From contig JANPWX010000336.1 of NCBI GenBank assembly GCA_024734555.1, positions 1,577,749 through 1,641,748 of the forward strand: a stretch of 64,000 nucleotides of DNA, in the 5' to 3' direction. The stretch comes from Trochalopteron elliotii. Taxonomy: Eukaryota > Chordata > Aves > Passeriformes > Leiothrichidae. Positions within the stretch are counted from its first letter, which is position 1. Each line of letters opens with the position of its first letter. This document shows, piece by piece, positions 41,748 to 54,300 of the stretch. The notes beneath the pieces were generated by a model. The model was given only the letters and a program-made list of their open reading frames with translations, was not told where the DNA came from and did not search any database. Made by a program: the position numbers and the translations under genes.

Positions 41748-41760
41748 AATATAAAGTGTG
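41748..41760 (+). terminator. VWC2L: possible distal poly(A) site for VWC2L
   Basis: An overlapping AATATA/TATAAA (both weak hexamer variants) sits in an AT-rich stretch and is followed at once by GTGTGTG, a typical GU-rich downstream element. The preceding 120 bases look like the end of a 3' UTR. Speculative. Confidence 0.3.
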
Positions 41761-42180
41761 TGAACCAGCAAAAAACCCCCAAAATTATATATTTGTGGTG
41801 TATTTTACTCTGCTGATCATCAGCCCCTCAAGCTCCCAATTGCCCAGCTCATCCCTTGCTCCAGTTCCTGTCTCTTCACAGTGTTGGTGAGTGCAGCTGG
41901 GCTGGGAAGAGCAGGAGCCTGGAAGTATCCATGAGAATCCCATGGATGGGATGGGTTGTTCAGGGAGTGTTTCAGCAGTAACTCAGTAAACCAGTTTTGC
42001 TTTGCCAAACCAAGATTCCCATTTGTGGAGCTGCCATGGACCAACACGGCTCCCAGGCTCTCACTTTAACCTCCATCAGCTTTTTTATTACTTTTCCTGG
42101 TGCCATTTTATACTTGCTTCCATTTCCGGAACATGGAAATTTGCTTTCAGTTCACAAACTCCATTTGGTACCTCCAGATG

Positions 42181-42316
42181 CATCATTATTTACACTGATT
42201 AGTAGTTACTCTAATTAATTACAGCTTAATTACTGTAGTTAATGTTTGTACAGTGCTTGGAACAAGTACAGCACTATACGTGCCACATATTATTATTTTC
42301 TTCGTTATTAATTAAG
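42181..42316. promoter_or_regulatory. candidate conserved non-coding element, TAATTA-rich
   Basis: Unique AT-rich block with CTAATTAATTACAG, CTTAATTACTG and TTATTAATTAAG, plus a small CTTG-GAA-CAAG inverted repeat. No simple repeat or CR1 is visible. The composition suggests a homeodomain-bound enhancer; inference only. Confidence 0.3.
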
Positions 42317-42990
42317 CCCCATCTCCATTCCATGCTGTGCTACTTCATTATTTCCCAAGGAGTCACAGTAGCACCCTTATTCCCACCCAGGAGTACTTCT
42401 CTCCCAGCTGCCAGTGGGATGCTGGAGTGCCATGGGAAGAGCAGGGGGATTGCTAAGGAACATGGGAATGCTCAGGATTTTGCCCTTCACTCTTTCACTG
42501 TGAATAAAAAAAGGGGAAAAGGGGCAGCTGGAGGGGAACCCCTTGAGCTCAAGGACTCCACACAGGGAGCTGGAGTCACATGAGGGAAATCCCTGCAGAT
42601 CCCATCATGGATGTGTGTGCAAGGTCTCCATGGCTCAGACTGGAAGGGAATCTGATTCCCCCAAATGCAGCAGTGTCAGACACAATCCCACTGAGGGATC
42701 CCACAGCTCTCCCCAAGCACCAGGGCATCAGTGGGACAAGGTCTGGGATCACAGGGAGAAGTGAAGGGCACTGATCATTTCCTAGGAAAACTTCCACTGC
42801 TTACGTGGAAGAGTTGCCAGTCATGGGTGGGCAGTGTCTCCACAGCACTGGGGGTGCCAGTAGCCCAAAAATCATTGCCACCACTGCTTCCCATCAGCCT
42901 CTCTCAGGCCAGGGTGGATCCACAACTGAAATCCCATCAGGCACTCTCCAAATACACTACAGAATTTCATCCTCATCCCAATCTCCTTCC

Positions 42991-43014
42991 TTTTTTTTTT
43001 TTTTTTTTTTTTTT
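42991..43014. repeat. poly-T run of 24
   Basis: Uninterrupted T homopolymer; the longest homopolymer I found in the window. Confidence 0.95.
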
Positions 43015-43681
43015 GAATGTTGTAGTTCATTTCTTTCTCTAATTAATCACAGCTCTGGGCCAGCCAGACCCATTAACTACTCTTCTCATTTAGACCTTTC
43101 AGAGATGCAGTTGCAGATGCAATTTAATTTGTTGACCTGTGATCGATAGCAATTAATACCATCTCTTTAATCTTGTTGAAAGGTTCATCTTGGGCTTCCA
43201 GAGGCTGCCAGTTGAAGGAGAAGGTGCCAGGTACATGTGTTATCAGATGGGGGAGCACAACCTCCTCCTTGGGCACTGTCCTCCCTGTGCCCCCAGGCTG
43301 GCACTCTGGAAAATGCAACAGGTGTTTGTGGGAGAAGAGAGTGTGGAGAAAGGTGAGGGAAGATGCTGAGGAGTAAAGAAGAGCAAGGGGCTTGGTAGGA
43401 CAGAAAGTAGGGGAAGGTGGAGTTGATGGGTTGGAAAGATGAGGGGAGATAGAAATGGCACAGCCCAGCAGATGTGGCTGGAAAAGGGAGCCAAAAGGAC
43501 TCGAATTGGAGCAAAGGAACAGGTCAACAGCTCAGAGGCAACACCTTCAGCAGGAGCAACAGTGAATTTTGCAGAAGAAACAGACTCAGAAAAAGTCCTT
43601 CCTCATAGTGTTCTTACACCCAAAGCTCGCTGATGTGATGCCATCTTTTGCCTCCCAAATGCAGCAGCTGTGTACAGCTCC

Positions 43682-43699
43682 CTCCTCCTCCTCCTCCTA
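43682..43699. repeat. (CCT)n trinucleotide repeat
   Basis: About six CCT units in a row. Confidence 0.9.
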
Positions 43700-44310
43700 G
43701 CAGTGGGAAAGCCCATCCCAGGAGCATCACCTTTCCCTGTCCTCATTAATATGCCATTAGTCAAGATTGTTTTATAATTAGAGAATGATTTCCTGCGCAC
43801 CCCAGGGGGAATGACTCAGCTCCGGAGCACAGCAGGGCAATGTCTTTCTCCCCCAGGAAGCTCCAAACCAGGCTAAGCCTGGGAAAATCCCCAACTTTGG
43901 GCACTCCCCATCCTGCCAGTCCTCCTCAGGCAGCAGCACACAGTGGCTGCAGTGGCACACAGTGAGCTGAGTGCCCTGGTGACTGTCCCCTGGATGCCAC
44001 TGCAGCAACCCCTGTCCAGCCACAGCTCTGCATTAGAGGTAAAAGCAAAGAGCAAATCCCAGGATTCCAGCACAGCAAGAACAATAAAGTGTTTCTCTTT
44101 GGTGGTTGTTAAAGGGGAAAGGAGGCCCATGTGGATACAGGGCAAGTGAATGCCCTTTACATAAGTAAAGGACATGAGTTTGCAACAGCAAGTCAATAGA
44201 GAAAATGAAAAATTTATCAAGAATCCACCTGCCTTGTGGCATGGAAGCTTAGCCTTTAAAACACAAGGGATGGAAGGCATGGAAAGGAATTGCCTGTATT
44301 TATATATTTA

Positions 44311-44360
44311 GGATCATAGAGTGGTTTGGGTTGGAGGCTTTCAAGGGCCATCTAATATAC
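44311..44360 (-). mobile_element. CR1 3'-end remnant, antisense
   Basis: Begins ATCATAGAGTGGTTTGGGTT and continues GGAGGCTTTCAAGGGCCATC, the reverse complement of the CR1 3' end. Only about 50 bases remain. Confidence 0.8.
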
Positions 44361-44777
44361 CATATGGATTTATTTGTATTTGCAGATTGGCTACCTTTTT
44401 TCTTTAAAAGTATATTTCTACCACGACTAAGTCCAGTGCCTAAAAGAGCTCTACTCTCAGAAGATGCCAGTTCATGCCCCACTCAGCCACACACAGACAG
44501 AGGGATAATAAAGCACCAGGAAACTGCAAGGAAAGACAAAATCCAACACAGAAGCTAAGCCAGGCTCCTTTGGGATGGCCCAGAACGAGATGGGGTCCCT
44601 GCCAGCACTGACTGCTCTCATCCCTGAGGCAGCTGATGGCTGCACCCATCTGCAGAGATGGCCTCATCCTTTGGGCAGGAAGCTGGGTCTCATCCATGGC
44701 TGCTCAAGGGACACACAAAGCCTCTCCCTTCTCAGTTCATGTCCTCTGACAATGCTGCCTCCCCTGGGGCCAATATT

Positions 44778-44965
44778 TCATAGAATCAGGGAATGGTGTG
44801 AGTTGGAAGGGACCTTAGAAATCATCCCATTGGGCAGGGACACCTTCCACTAGCCCAGACTGCTCCAAGCCCCCATGTCCGTCCTGGCCTTGGACACTTC
44901 CAGGGATCCAGGGGCAGCCACAGCTTCTCTGGGCACTCAGCATCCTCACATGGAAGAGTTACCTC
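44778..44965 (-). mobile_element. CR1 LINE 3' fragment, antisense
   Basis: Starts CATAGAATCAGGGAATGG, then GTTGGAAGGGACCTTAGAAA, GGGCAGGGACACCTTCCACT, GGCCTTGGACACTTCCAGGG and CAGCCACAGCTTCTCTGGGC: the CR1 3' end read in reverse complement. Confidence 0.93.
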
Positions 44966-45691
44966 CATTTAATTAATGAATTATTTCAATTAGTTATCTG
45001 CATCCCTGGTATTTTCTTGGCACTGGGTTTCCCACAAAAGAAGGCAAGGGCATGGGTATGGTAGCACCAAGTGATCCTTCCCAACACAGCCTTCCTGATC
45101 CTCAGCTCATGGAGCAGCCCTGGAGCTGGGACCTGTGCCTGACCCTTTGTGCCCATCACCCCGTGCTGGTGGCAGCTGAAAGGAGCCCTCCTGGTGTTGG
45201 CATCAGACACAGGAGATGCTGATCTGGGGAAAGGACAGAGGGAGAGGCAGAGCAAGTGTGAGCTATTAAGACTTGTTTCAGTGGGACAAAGCAGGATTTC
45301 AGTAATAATTAATGCCACTATTAATGATCCTCATTTAGACTGTAAGGCATCTGGCACTGGGAAGGACACAGTGAAGGTACTTTTGGTCATTAAACATACA
45401 CAATGTTCCATGCTGCTGTTGTCTTGACAGTGATAGCCCAGGAAAGCTTGAAGAGAAACCAGCAGCCCCTTCTCCCTCCCAGTTTCCATAGGGATTATGC
45501 TGTTACCCATATGGATTGTCTCTTCAGGTATTCCAGTGGTGCCTTGGCTCTGTGTTAGGAGAAACAGCCAAATCCAAGTCTAGGGAGTTCGGGAAGAAAA
45601 TTCTTGTGAATGTGGAAGGCAAAACTCGAAGGAAGCAGGTGAAAAAGGGGCTGACCAGGCTTTAAAATGTCCTTCCAAATGATGTGTGATG

Positions 45692-45962
45692 ATCACAGAC
45701 TCACAGAATAGTTTGGGTTGGAAGAGACCTTCAAAGTCCATCTAATCCAACCCCCTGCAATGAGCAGGGACACTTTCCATTAGACCAAGTTGCTCAGAGC
45801 TCCATCCAACTTGGCCTTGAATGTTTCCAGGGATGGGGCAGCCACCACCTCTGGGCAGTCTGTGCTAGGGCCTGACCACCCTCCTGGCAAAAACCATCTT
45901 CCTTATATCCAGGATAAACTGACCCTCCTTCAGTGTAAAACCATCACCTCTTGTGCAACAGG
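45692..45962 (-). mobile_element. CR1 LINE 3' fragment, antisense (longest here)
   Basis: Full reverse-complement order of the CR1 3' end: CTCACAGAATAGTTTGGGTT, GAAGAGACCTTCAAAGTCCA, CCAACCCCCTGCAATGAGCA, GGCCTTGAATGTTTCCAGGG, GGGCAGCCACCACCTCTGGG, then the diagnostic region ending TGTAAAACCATCACCTCTTG. Confidence 0.95.
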
Positions 45963-46313
45963 CTGAGATGATGGGGGAACACTGCAGACAGGAGCATCCC
46001 ACCAGCAGCAGGCTCTGTCTTCTGCAGCCTCAGGTCCTACCCTGGAGGACTTTGGGAAATAAAGCCAGGGTGAGGAGTTCAGCTGGGGTGCTGAGAAGTG
46101 TGGCCCTGGAGTGCTTGTACCATCCCCAACACTGCCACCAAGACCTTGGCTAATAAACACCAGTTTGGTTTAGGAGACACAGAGCAGTGGTCATTGCTCT
46201 TTTCTTTACTTACCTCACTTGGTGGATGCACCCTCTGCCTTGCCCAAACAGTGCTCTGGACTTCCTAGGGCCCGACTCTCTTCCTGTAATTTGGCTGTTT
46301 GCCTTTTTCCTGG

Positions 46314-46328
46314 TTTTTTTTTTTTTTT
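46314..46328. repeat. poly-T run of 15
   Basis: Uninterrupted T homopolymer. Confidence 0.95.
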
Positions 46329-49255
46329 CCAAAGGACAAAAGCTTTGGGAAAGGGAAGAGATAAAAATGTGAGGAACTTGCTCTCCTGCAAATAATCCAC
46401 TCCCATACATGCTGAAAGGCTCATTTTGCAGTCCATTAAGCTGGAGTTAATGCAGGTAGAGCATGTCTGGCATCGAGAGGATGGTAAAGGTTTCGGGGTT
46501 TAATTTTACTCAGATGGAAAATCCTATACATTCCTGGCTGGTGTTGGCACTTGTGCAGAGCAGCAAACAGGCCCCACAGGAAGCATGAGGCCAAGGTTAA
46601 AGCACTTCTAAGTCAAGATCCTGCAATACCCACAGCAGCAATTTCCCATTGTAGTGTGAATCTTCCCACACTTTATTGGCACGGATAGAAGCCATGAGCC
46701 AAAGGGCTGTGTGGGGACCCATTGGAGCTGCAGATGGCTTTGAATTCCCCCACCTTTCCCTGCATTCAAGGTTATCCTGCAGGCTGGCTGTGGGCCTGGG
46801 CACTTGGGCTAATTGCATTTCCAAACAAACAGCACTGGCCCTCCCTGCCCCGCCTGCGTGGAGGGAAAGCAAATGGAGACGTGCCTGGATAATAAAGTGT
46901 GTTTGTTACCAGGCTGTGAAGCTCCACGGGATATTTAAGCCCTCCTAAAAACATCCTAAATCCCACTGCTTTTGTCAGCAGCCTGAAAAACAATAAATGG
47001 AGAGGTGCAGGAGACTTCAGGCAAGGGAGCAGGAGGCACTTAGGGAAAGATAGTCCTTAAAATCATGGCACAAGTGCCATGAGACCAAGGGGGTTCCCTG
47101 CCTGCTCCTCTTGGTGCTTCTGAGAAGATCCAAGGCTGGTCTCCACCCAGCTGGAGCACAGAGACCAAATCACCATTGGCAGTCCCACCTGTCTGCATCC
47201 TTCTGGATTTGAGACACTGGATCACAAACCAAAGCCATCATTTCCTAGGCCCAAAACCCCTGCAGTGTTTGTATGCTGCCTGTGAGTGTGATGCCTTCTA
47301 GCAGGAATACAGGAATTTTCTTCTGTGAAATCATGTGGAGAGCAGAAATTAGAAATTCCCGAATGGAAGACAAGATCCTGCAGGTCAGGTCAGTGTAGAA
47401 ATAGAAGTTTGGGTGGATGCACACCTGAATTCCTGACCACTGAAGCATCCTCTGAAGGAGTTCCCCAGCAAGGGAAGTGTCACTGCCCAGGCTTGGCCAG
47501 GGCACAGAGAGGCTTTGGGAAACCCACCCACACCACAGACTTGTTCTGTCATTTTGTCAGACACGATCTCCAAGTAGTATTACCCAACCATGGCATTTGG
47601 CCTTGTATTTGAGACTAAAAACACTTTTTAGAGAATAAAACCACCTGTAGAATGTAACACACAGAAAAGATTCTGTTACTTCCATGTGCAGGGGCCACCA
47701 GTGCTGCAGGGAAGCCTTGAGGTGTCACAGCCTGTCAGACCTTTAAAGAGAAAAGAGAAACCAAGCAGCTTAGAAAATGTGAAAAGAAAGAAACATGAAA
47801 ACAATTGAGTCATAATCTCTTCAAACAAACAGAAATTTGGACCAGAACCTGCTCCTGGAGAAGATGCAGGGGTAAAAACTGGCCTCAGATGTTACATCCA
47901 GCACCAACAAGAGCAGGAATCTCTGCCCATTCCCAGGACATGATCCTAAAAGCTTCATTCCCCACAGGAAATTATTCCCATGGCAAAAGGCCACTCCATC
48001 TGATTTTCTCATATCTATTTGGTGAAAAATATATCTTAATCCACTGCCAGGTAATCAGCACTACCCCTGAGACCCTGGAAACCTGTGCCTTTTTCACATA
48101 GAAGTGACCTTGGTACTTTTCCAGGTGTTATTTGGATGCACTGAGTAATACCAAAGTGACAAAGGCTGGACATGCAGTATCAGGATAGGCCACACCAAAA
48201 GCCAGGACAATTTAGAGACATTAAATTAGTGCACAGACTCATATTCCTAAAGAGGAGCAGCTGATAGAAAAGTGATGCAACTCTCAGTGCAACCTATTAT
48301 GAGTTTTATTCTTGCTAGTTTTTATTAACCAATTTTTCATCCTTGCCCTGCTGTGGAAATGCTGCAGGGTAAAGGGCAAGGGCTCACTCACCTGCAAAAC
48401 AAGAGCTTTATGGCCTGGCCTGAAATAGATCATTTGCAATGACAACAAGTGCTATTAATAAAGTTGGGGGCTAGGAAATCACAGGGAGCTGTACTTCATA
48501 TCACTGCAAGAGAGCTAACTTTGGGGAGGAAAATGAAATGTTAACCAAAAAGCCATTTCCAAGAGAAATAGTCCCTCTGTACATCATCAAACTAATAAAA
48601 GTTACATGCAGTCATGTAACAGAAGGAAATTCTTCCTTCTGCTGGTCACAAATCATTTTAACCCCATTTCTTGGTGTTCTCAGGTTCAGAACACAATTGC
48701 AGGCTCCTGTCAGCTTTGTTGGTGAATTTATGCAGCTCTTTACTGCTCACCTATTTCTCATCTCGGTCTTTCTCATTAGTGAATCACAGAAGCATTAATT
48801 AACTTTTAAGAGGCAGATAGCAGGTTTGTTTCTTCTTCTGTGGATCACTGAATCAAAGGTGGGCCTGAGTCGTTCAGTTATAAGGGGAAATCCAGAAATG
48901 GAGAACAGCTACAGTTCCAGGTTGTGCTTTACCCAGCAGGGAACATTTTAATATAAAATTTTACATGAAAAGAAGGGACCTAAAGAAGCATCCATTTCCA
49001 GAATGGGCCCAGCCTTTACCAGCTCTCCTGCAGATGCTTTACAGGCTGATTTTCTTTTGTGGAAAATAGAACTTATTGCAGTGACTGAAGAGGAACACAG
49101 TGCATTGGAAAACCTGACTGAAGGGATCAGGTTGCTGGCAGTCTTGGCAGCAAATGGAAAGGAAAATCTGGAGATGGGGGCTGCTCTTTGGTTTGGTGAT
49201 TGAGGAGGGGAAGAGCTCTGGCATGGACAGCCGTGGTCCTGCACAGCTTCACACT

Positions 49256-49500
49256 CTGGGAGCTGGAAGGGCCTGGCTTGGACCTTAAAGCCCATCCAGT
49301 TCCACCCCCTGCCATGGGCAGGGACACCTTCCACTATCCCAGTTTGTCCAGCCTGGCCTGGAACAGTTGCAGGGGTGGAGCAGCCACAGCTTCTCTGGGG
49401 AGCCTGTGCCAGGGCCTCACCAGAGGAGAATTCCTTCCTGACTCTGATCTAAACCTGCCCTCTGTCAGTTTGAAGCCACCACCCCTTGTCCTATCACCTG
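49256..49500 (-). mobile_element. CR1 LINE 3' fragment, antisense
   Basis: Contains GACCTTAAAGCCCATCCAGT, CATGGGCAGGGACACCTTCC, CAGCCACAGCTTCTCTGGGG, GCCAGGGCCTCACCAGAGGA and GAAGCCACCACCCCTTGTCC in CR1 reverse-complement order. The extreme 3' tail is replaced by unrelated sequence. Confidence 0.93.
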
Positions 49501-49786
49501 ATGTCAGTAAAGGCTTGTGCAGAAGGAGTTTGAATGTTCAGGGTGAACAGCTGTATTTTATGGGTTCATATAAAAATTCCATCCATTATTATTGAAACAA
49601 TAAACACTGCAGGCTCAGCTCTTCTGAAAGGTTTGTGGGGTTTTCCAGGGTGACATCCTGAACTGAGATGGAGGAAACCAAAGCAGCCAGAGTACTTTGA
49701 TGTTATTAACTCCAGGGCTCAGGCACGGGTGCCACAGGATCCTGAGCTCCATGCCAGCCACCAGGATGGCAGAAAATGCACAATAA

Positions 49787-49858
49787 CAGAATCACAGAAT
49801 CATTTTGGTTGGAAAGGACCTCTGAGACCATCAAGTCCAACCTGTGACCGATCCCTAA
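49787..49858 (-). mobile_element. CR1 3'-end remnant, antisense, different subfamily
   Basis: AGAATCACAGAATCATTTTG then GTTGGAAAGGACCTCTGAGA and CATCAAGTCCAACCTGTGAC. The last block differs from the other copies in the window and points to another CR1 subfamily. Confidence 0.8.
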
Positions 49859-51144
49859 AAACAGTGGAGAGCTCCTTCAGGTGGAACAGACCTCTGCCTT
49901 CTCCCCAGGCAAACCCTTTGATGGGCACAAATCACTGTGTGTGTGGCACCTTTCTAAATGAAATGTTACTGCAGGCACAGGCCTCAAGAGCCCCCTGAAG
50001 GCACACAGTTCAATATTTATAATCACTTAATAAACACATGAGAAATGGCACAGTACAGCCCTACATAATCTGTGTGCAATGATCCTTGGTGACAAGGTTT
50101 AAGTGACCAAATCCTTTCCCAGGTCTAATGATATTTTGCTCTAGTAAGCCAGTGATATATCTCATATGGCAAAAATAAAGCACTCATGCATAAAATTAAT
50201 ACAGTAAGCTCTGAAGTCATAAAGCTTTCAGTCTGTGATATATGAGATGGGAAAATGACCAACATGTAATTCAAGTTCTCCCAGCACCTTATTCCTGACA
50301 GAGTGTAGGGTCACCTGGGCATTGCATGAGCAATCCAGGCTGTTCCAGAAGGATTTGAATTGTTAACCAATCAGTTCAGGCACACATCTGGGCCATGTGG
50401 ATAAAATGCCCTGAGAGGACACAGGTGGCAGGTTCTCCTCATGGAGGTCAGATGTTTCTGTTCTTTCCAAACCTGCATGAGAAAACTTCCAGCAAATTGT
50501 TTCCATCCATTTTGTTCCTCTCATTCCTTTCAGAAGGGCTCATGAGGTGACAAAAGGTGTTTGGTCTAAGTTTACCTGCTCAGTTAGCTGGCCCTCTTTC
50601 TAGGCAAGCTTCCCATTCACACAGCAGAAACAACAATTCCCACACTGGCCTCCAATAAAATTGGGAACAATCTCCTAGAGGTCCTCAAAAAGCATGACAG
50701 CAACGTGCACAAGCAGCCTATGCCACACACTGCTCCCAGAAACACAACCTTATTTTCCACTCCTGTGGAAACACCAACCAGCCACCCCAGGACAGTGGCA
50801 GACTGGCTGCTGGTTGTCTCTGAGGGGCTGGACCACAGCTCTGGGCTTGTGTGCTCTGGCAGACTCATAAATTGCACAGCCCTCCAGGAGCTCCAGTGTC
50901 CTGGTCTTCTGTCCCAGTGGGAACTGCTGTCCAGGGAAATTCCCCAGTCACCTTGAGAAGGTGAGGAACCATTCAGAAAGTGAGAGCAGGGGGGGAGAAT
51001 CACCCAGCAGTGCCATGAGTCTGCAGCATGAGGAAGGGCTGCCAAAACGCATTGCCACTGCAAAACCTGTTCCATGGAGCACCTGGGGCTCAGGAGAGCA
51101 GGGCACACAGGTGCAAACACAAAACTCTCCATAAAGGTACCAAA

Positions 51145-51308
51145 GAATCACCACGGAATTGTTTGGGTTGGAAGGGACCTTAAAAAATGTCTTGTTCCAC
51201 CCCTGCCATGGGCAGGGACACCTTCCCCTATCCCAGCTTGCTCCAAACCTCATCCAACCTGGCCTTGGACACTTCCAGGGATGGGGAATCCACAGCTCCC
51301 TAGGCAGC
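51145..51308 (-). mobile_element. CR1 LINE 3' fragment, antisense
   Basis: GGAATTGTTTGGGTTGGAAG, GGGACCTTAAAAAATGTC, CCATGGGCAGGGACACCTTC, GGCCTTGGACACTTCCAGGG and GGGGAATCCACAGCTCCCTA in reverse-complement order. Confidence 0.93.
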
Positions 51309-54300
51309 ATATTTATACTCAGCAGTGACAAATATTGCACTTAACTCTCTGCTGGTGTGTTGCACACCTGAGGGCAGTAACTCAGGGATCAGAAATGCAG
51401 CCTCTGTAAGAGCACAGACACTGCTCTCTGTGACTGTGGGTGCAGCACAGACCCCACACAAGGACATGCTGTGGACCCCACTGTTCTGCAATCCAGCCCA
51501 TGTTTCAAGCAGAAAAATAATTATCCTTTGCATGTGAGACGATCAAAGTGATTAAAAAAAATCAAACTCCAGCTCCTCCATCAGGAACGCTGCCAAGCTA
51601 TGGAATCAATAGGTTGTTAGATACTTGAAGTATGGGATCATGTGAAAGCTATCAAATGATTTCTTTGTTAATAAACTGCTACAGTAATTACCATTAGAAT
51701 AGGAATGGAAAGATATGGATCAGAAATGGAACACTGTGAATGGTTTCTCATTAAGTGAAATTAAAGCCCGTGGGATTTTTTTTCTTTTGGCCACGATTCT
51801 GCCGCGTTTGAACTTGCACACCCAGAGCTGCTCGTGCCCCCTGCTTTGTATGTCCCCATTTCACCTAAAAATCTTCATGTCCCTGAGCCTTCAGTAGAGA
51901 GGAGTTTTTTGTCTACCTCCTCTCCCCCAGTGGCAAAGGGGGACAGGGAGTGGGGGCTGCAGTCAGTGCATCACAGGCTGTCTCTGCCACTCCTTCCTGT
52001 GGGGGCTTCCAGCAGCTTCTCCTGCTGCCCAAACCTTGCTGTGCAAACCCAACACACACAGAGACAGGAGGCATGATTGCAGCAGCACCACCCAAATTAC
52101 TGACTTTCAAAGGTCTGCTGTGCTAAAACATAAGGTTTCAGTTACAGAATGTGGCAAGCTCCTCAAATCATAAACACATCAGGAGGCAAAACAAATAGCC
52201 AGCCCCCCTCCAACCCTCCCACTTGCCACTTAGGATCGTTAGAGTAATAGATTTTTTTCACTGAAACAGCTTGACCTTGTCTAAAATGCAGGTCAGAGAA
52301 TGCAATGAGATACTCACAGGGTTCAGCTTCTCTCTAATTAGTGGGACAGAAATTGTCATGCTGGCTTCAGGGGGAGGAGGGAAAAAAACACTTGCTGCAG
52401 CCAGAGGAACAGTCTGGCTGTCAAAGCTGAGCTGCCCACACAACCATCCCAACTTCCCTGACATCCTTTACCCTGCCCAGAGCTGAGGGACCACACAGAA
52501 GGGAGATGCCAAGCAAGTCATCCTGAGCAGGTCTCAAAAACCCCAACTCTTTTTAAGAGGAAGAGAAAGGTTGTGGAGGCTGGAAAACACCTGAAAGGTA
52601 TCATTCAACATCCACAAATCCCACTTTACCTGCAGTGCTGAGACAGGACAGTATTGATAGCCCCACAGCTCTGCACAGACAGAATTTCAAGTGCTTCCAG
52701 ACCCTTTCCAGACCTAATGTATTTAATGAAATTGGTTGTCTTCTACCAGCACATAAAGAAGGGGGGGAAGAGGACTAATGGATGCACATTAACCTTTTGG
52801 TAAGAGATTTCCTGATACCAGCTACTAATGCAAAATGCATTAGAGGGGAATGCCTGGGAACCTGGAATGTGGGACTGCTCTAATGCAGGGAATAAGGCTG
52901 AAATGCTGGAGTGGCCACAGCAGGGACCCATGCAAGGGTGGTGACAAGTGCAAGATGATCAAAGAGAGCTCTCCAGTCTGCTTTGGGCAGAGAAACACTG
53001 CAAAATAGGCTCTGCAGAGGTGAGGATTCAGAAAGTGAGCTTTGCAGCTGCCCCTTTAGCAGGGAGATTTTGTTGCTCATCCCAAGAGCAGAGCCTTGAA
53101 GCCCCTGTGTAAAAGCTCTTCCATTGCCACACAAATGCTGATGGGCAGTGCAACACATGAGCTCCTTCCCAAGTTCTTGTGCTGGCCTGGGCAGCACCAA
53201 AACAATGATTTCCTTCCTCCAGCAGGTACAAAATTATCTTCAAGATCATCTCTTTGAAGATGAAAGAAATACCAGGAGCAGCCTGGATACAGTGTGAAGA
53301 TGGAACAGAAGAGGTGAAAGTGACCATGGCAATGAAGAGACAGAACAGCCTCAAATGTCTTTATTTGAGAGTTTCTTCACTTGCTGTGTGTTCTGCTTTG
53401 AAATTGTAAGACTTAAATGCCTTTCTTTCTGTGATATGAAAAGAAAGGGGAAAGAATGAGACCAGAAGTGAATATATAATACACAAAGACAGCTGAAATA
53501 GTTACATTAATGTGCATTAATTATGTGTGGGACTAAGCAGCACATCCCCAGGCCTGGTAGCAGCACATCTCCCTGCTGCACTCAGGTGTGTTTACCTGCT
53601 GTGGTCAAATATTTCTGCTCATGCCTGCAGTGCAAGTGCCACTCCCAATTTAACAGATCCCTGTGGTGCCATCCAGAGACTGATCCAGAGCCAGCACTGC
53701 CTTGCCTGGCCTTCAGGAACTGTGGTTCTTTCCAGCTTGTGGATCATAGAGTGCCACAACCACAGCAGGAGCTGCTGCTGATCTGATCACTCACTCATTT
53801 ATGTGTGAATTTGGGAGCTTCTACTGCATTTTGCATTCACGGCCTGTCTTTCATCCAAATCCTGTTAAAAGTACCTGACTGCACTCTCTCCAAACCAAGG
53901 GAAAACATAAGACTGTGTCCAGTCCTGGTCCTGATGGATGGATAGCTGAGTGCAGCTGAGCTCACTGTGCCCATCCTTCCTGCACCCAGATTCCCTGCAC
54001 ACTTACAAGGCTTCCTGCTGAAACACATGGGCCCTGTAAGGAGGAAATAAAAGCAAGGTTATGGGCTTTTCCTTGGATTTGACAAATGTAGCTAGAATGC
54101 AACAAGACCAAATCAAATCCTGACCCCTTTCTCCCCCCACACTTTCTCTGCCTGTTGGTGAGAATCTCCTCAGTGGCTACAGAGGCTGGTAAAAGCCTGA
54201 GTGTCCCATGGTGGCCCAGGGTGCAGGGTAGGCACAAACACCCAGGCAGCTCCTTGGGCAAGTCAGGTGTCCTGCTGATGGCTGGGACACCACATCTGTA

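Larger units (their letters stand above)
39925..41775 (+). other. VWC2L: VWC2L 3' UTR (end uncertain) and proximal flank
   Basis: Sequence downstream of the TAG stop with no further exon. It contains a 17-base poly-T at 40325-40341 and a canonical AATAAA at 40599-40604. A second, weaker possible end is near 41750, where TATAAA is followed by GTGTGTG. The true length depends on which poly(A) site is used. Confidence 0.5.

Noticed and set aside
48601..48620. Hairpin GTTACATG-CAGT-CATGTAAC
   Set aside because: Same size class as the one at 12041; expected by chance.
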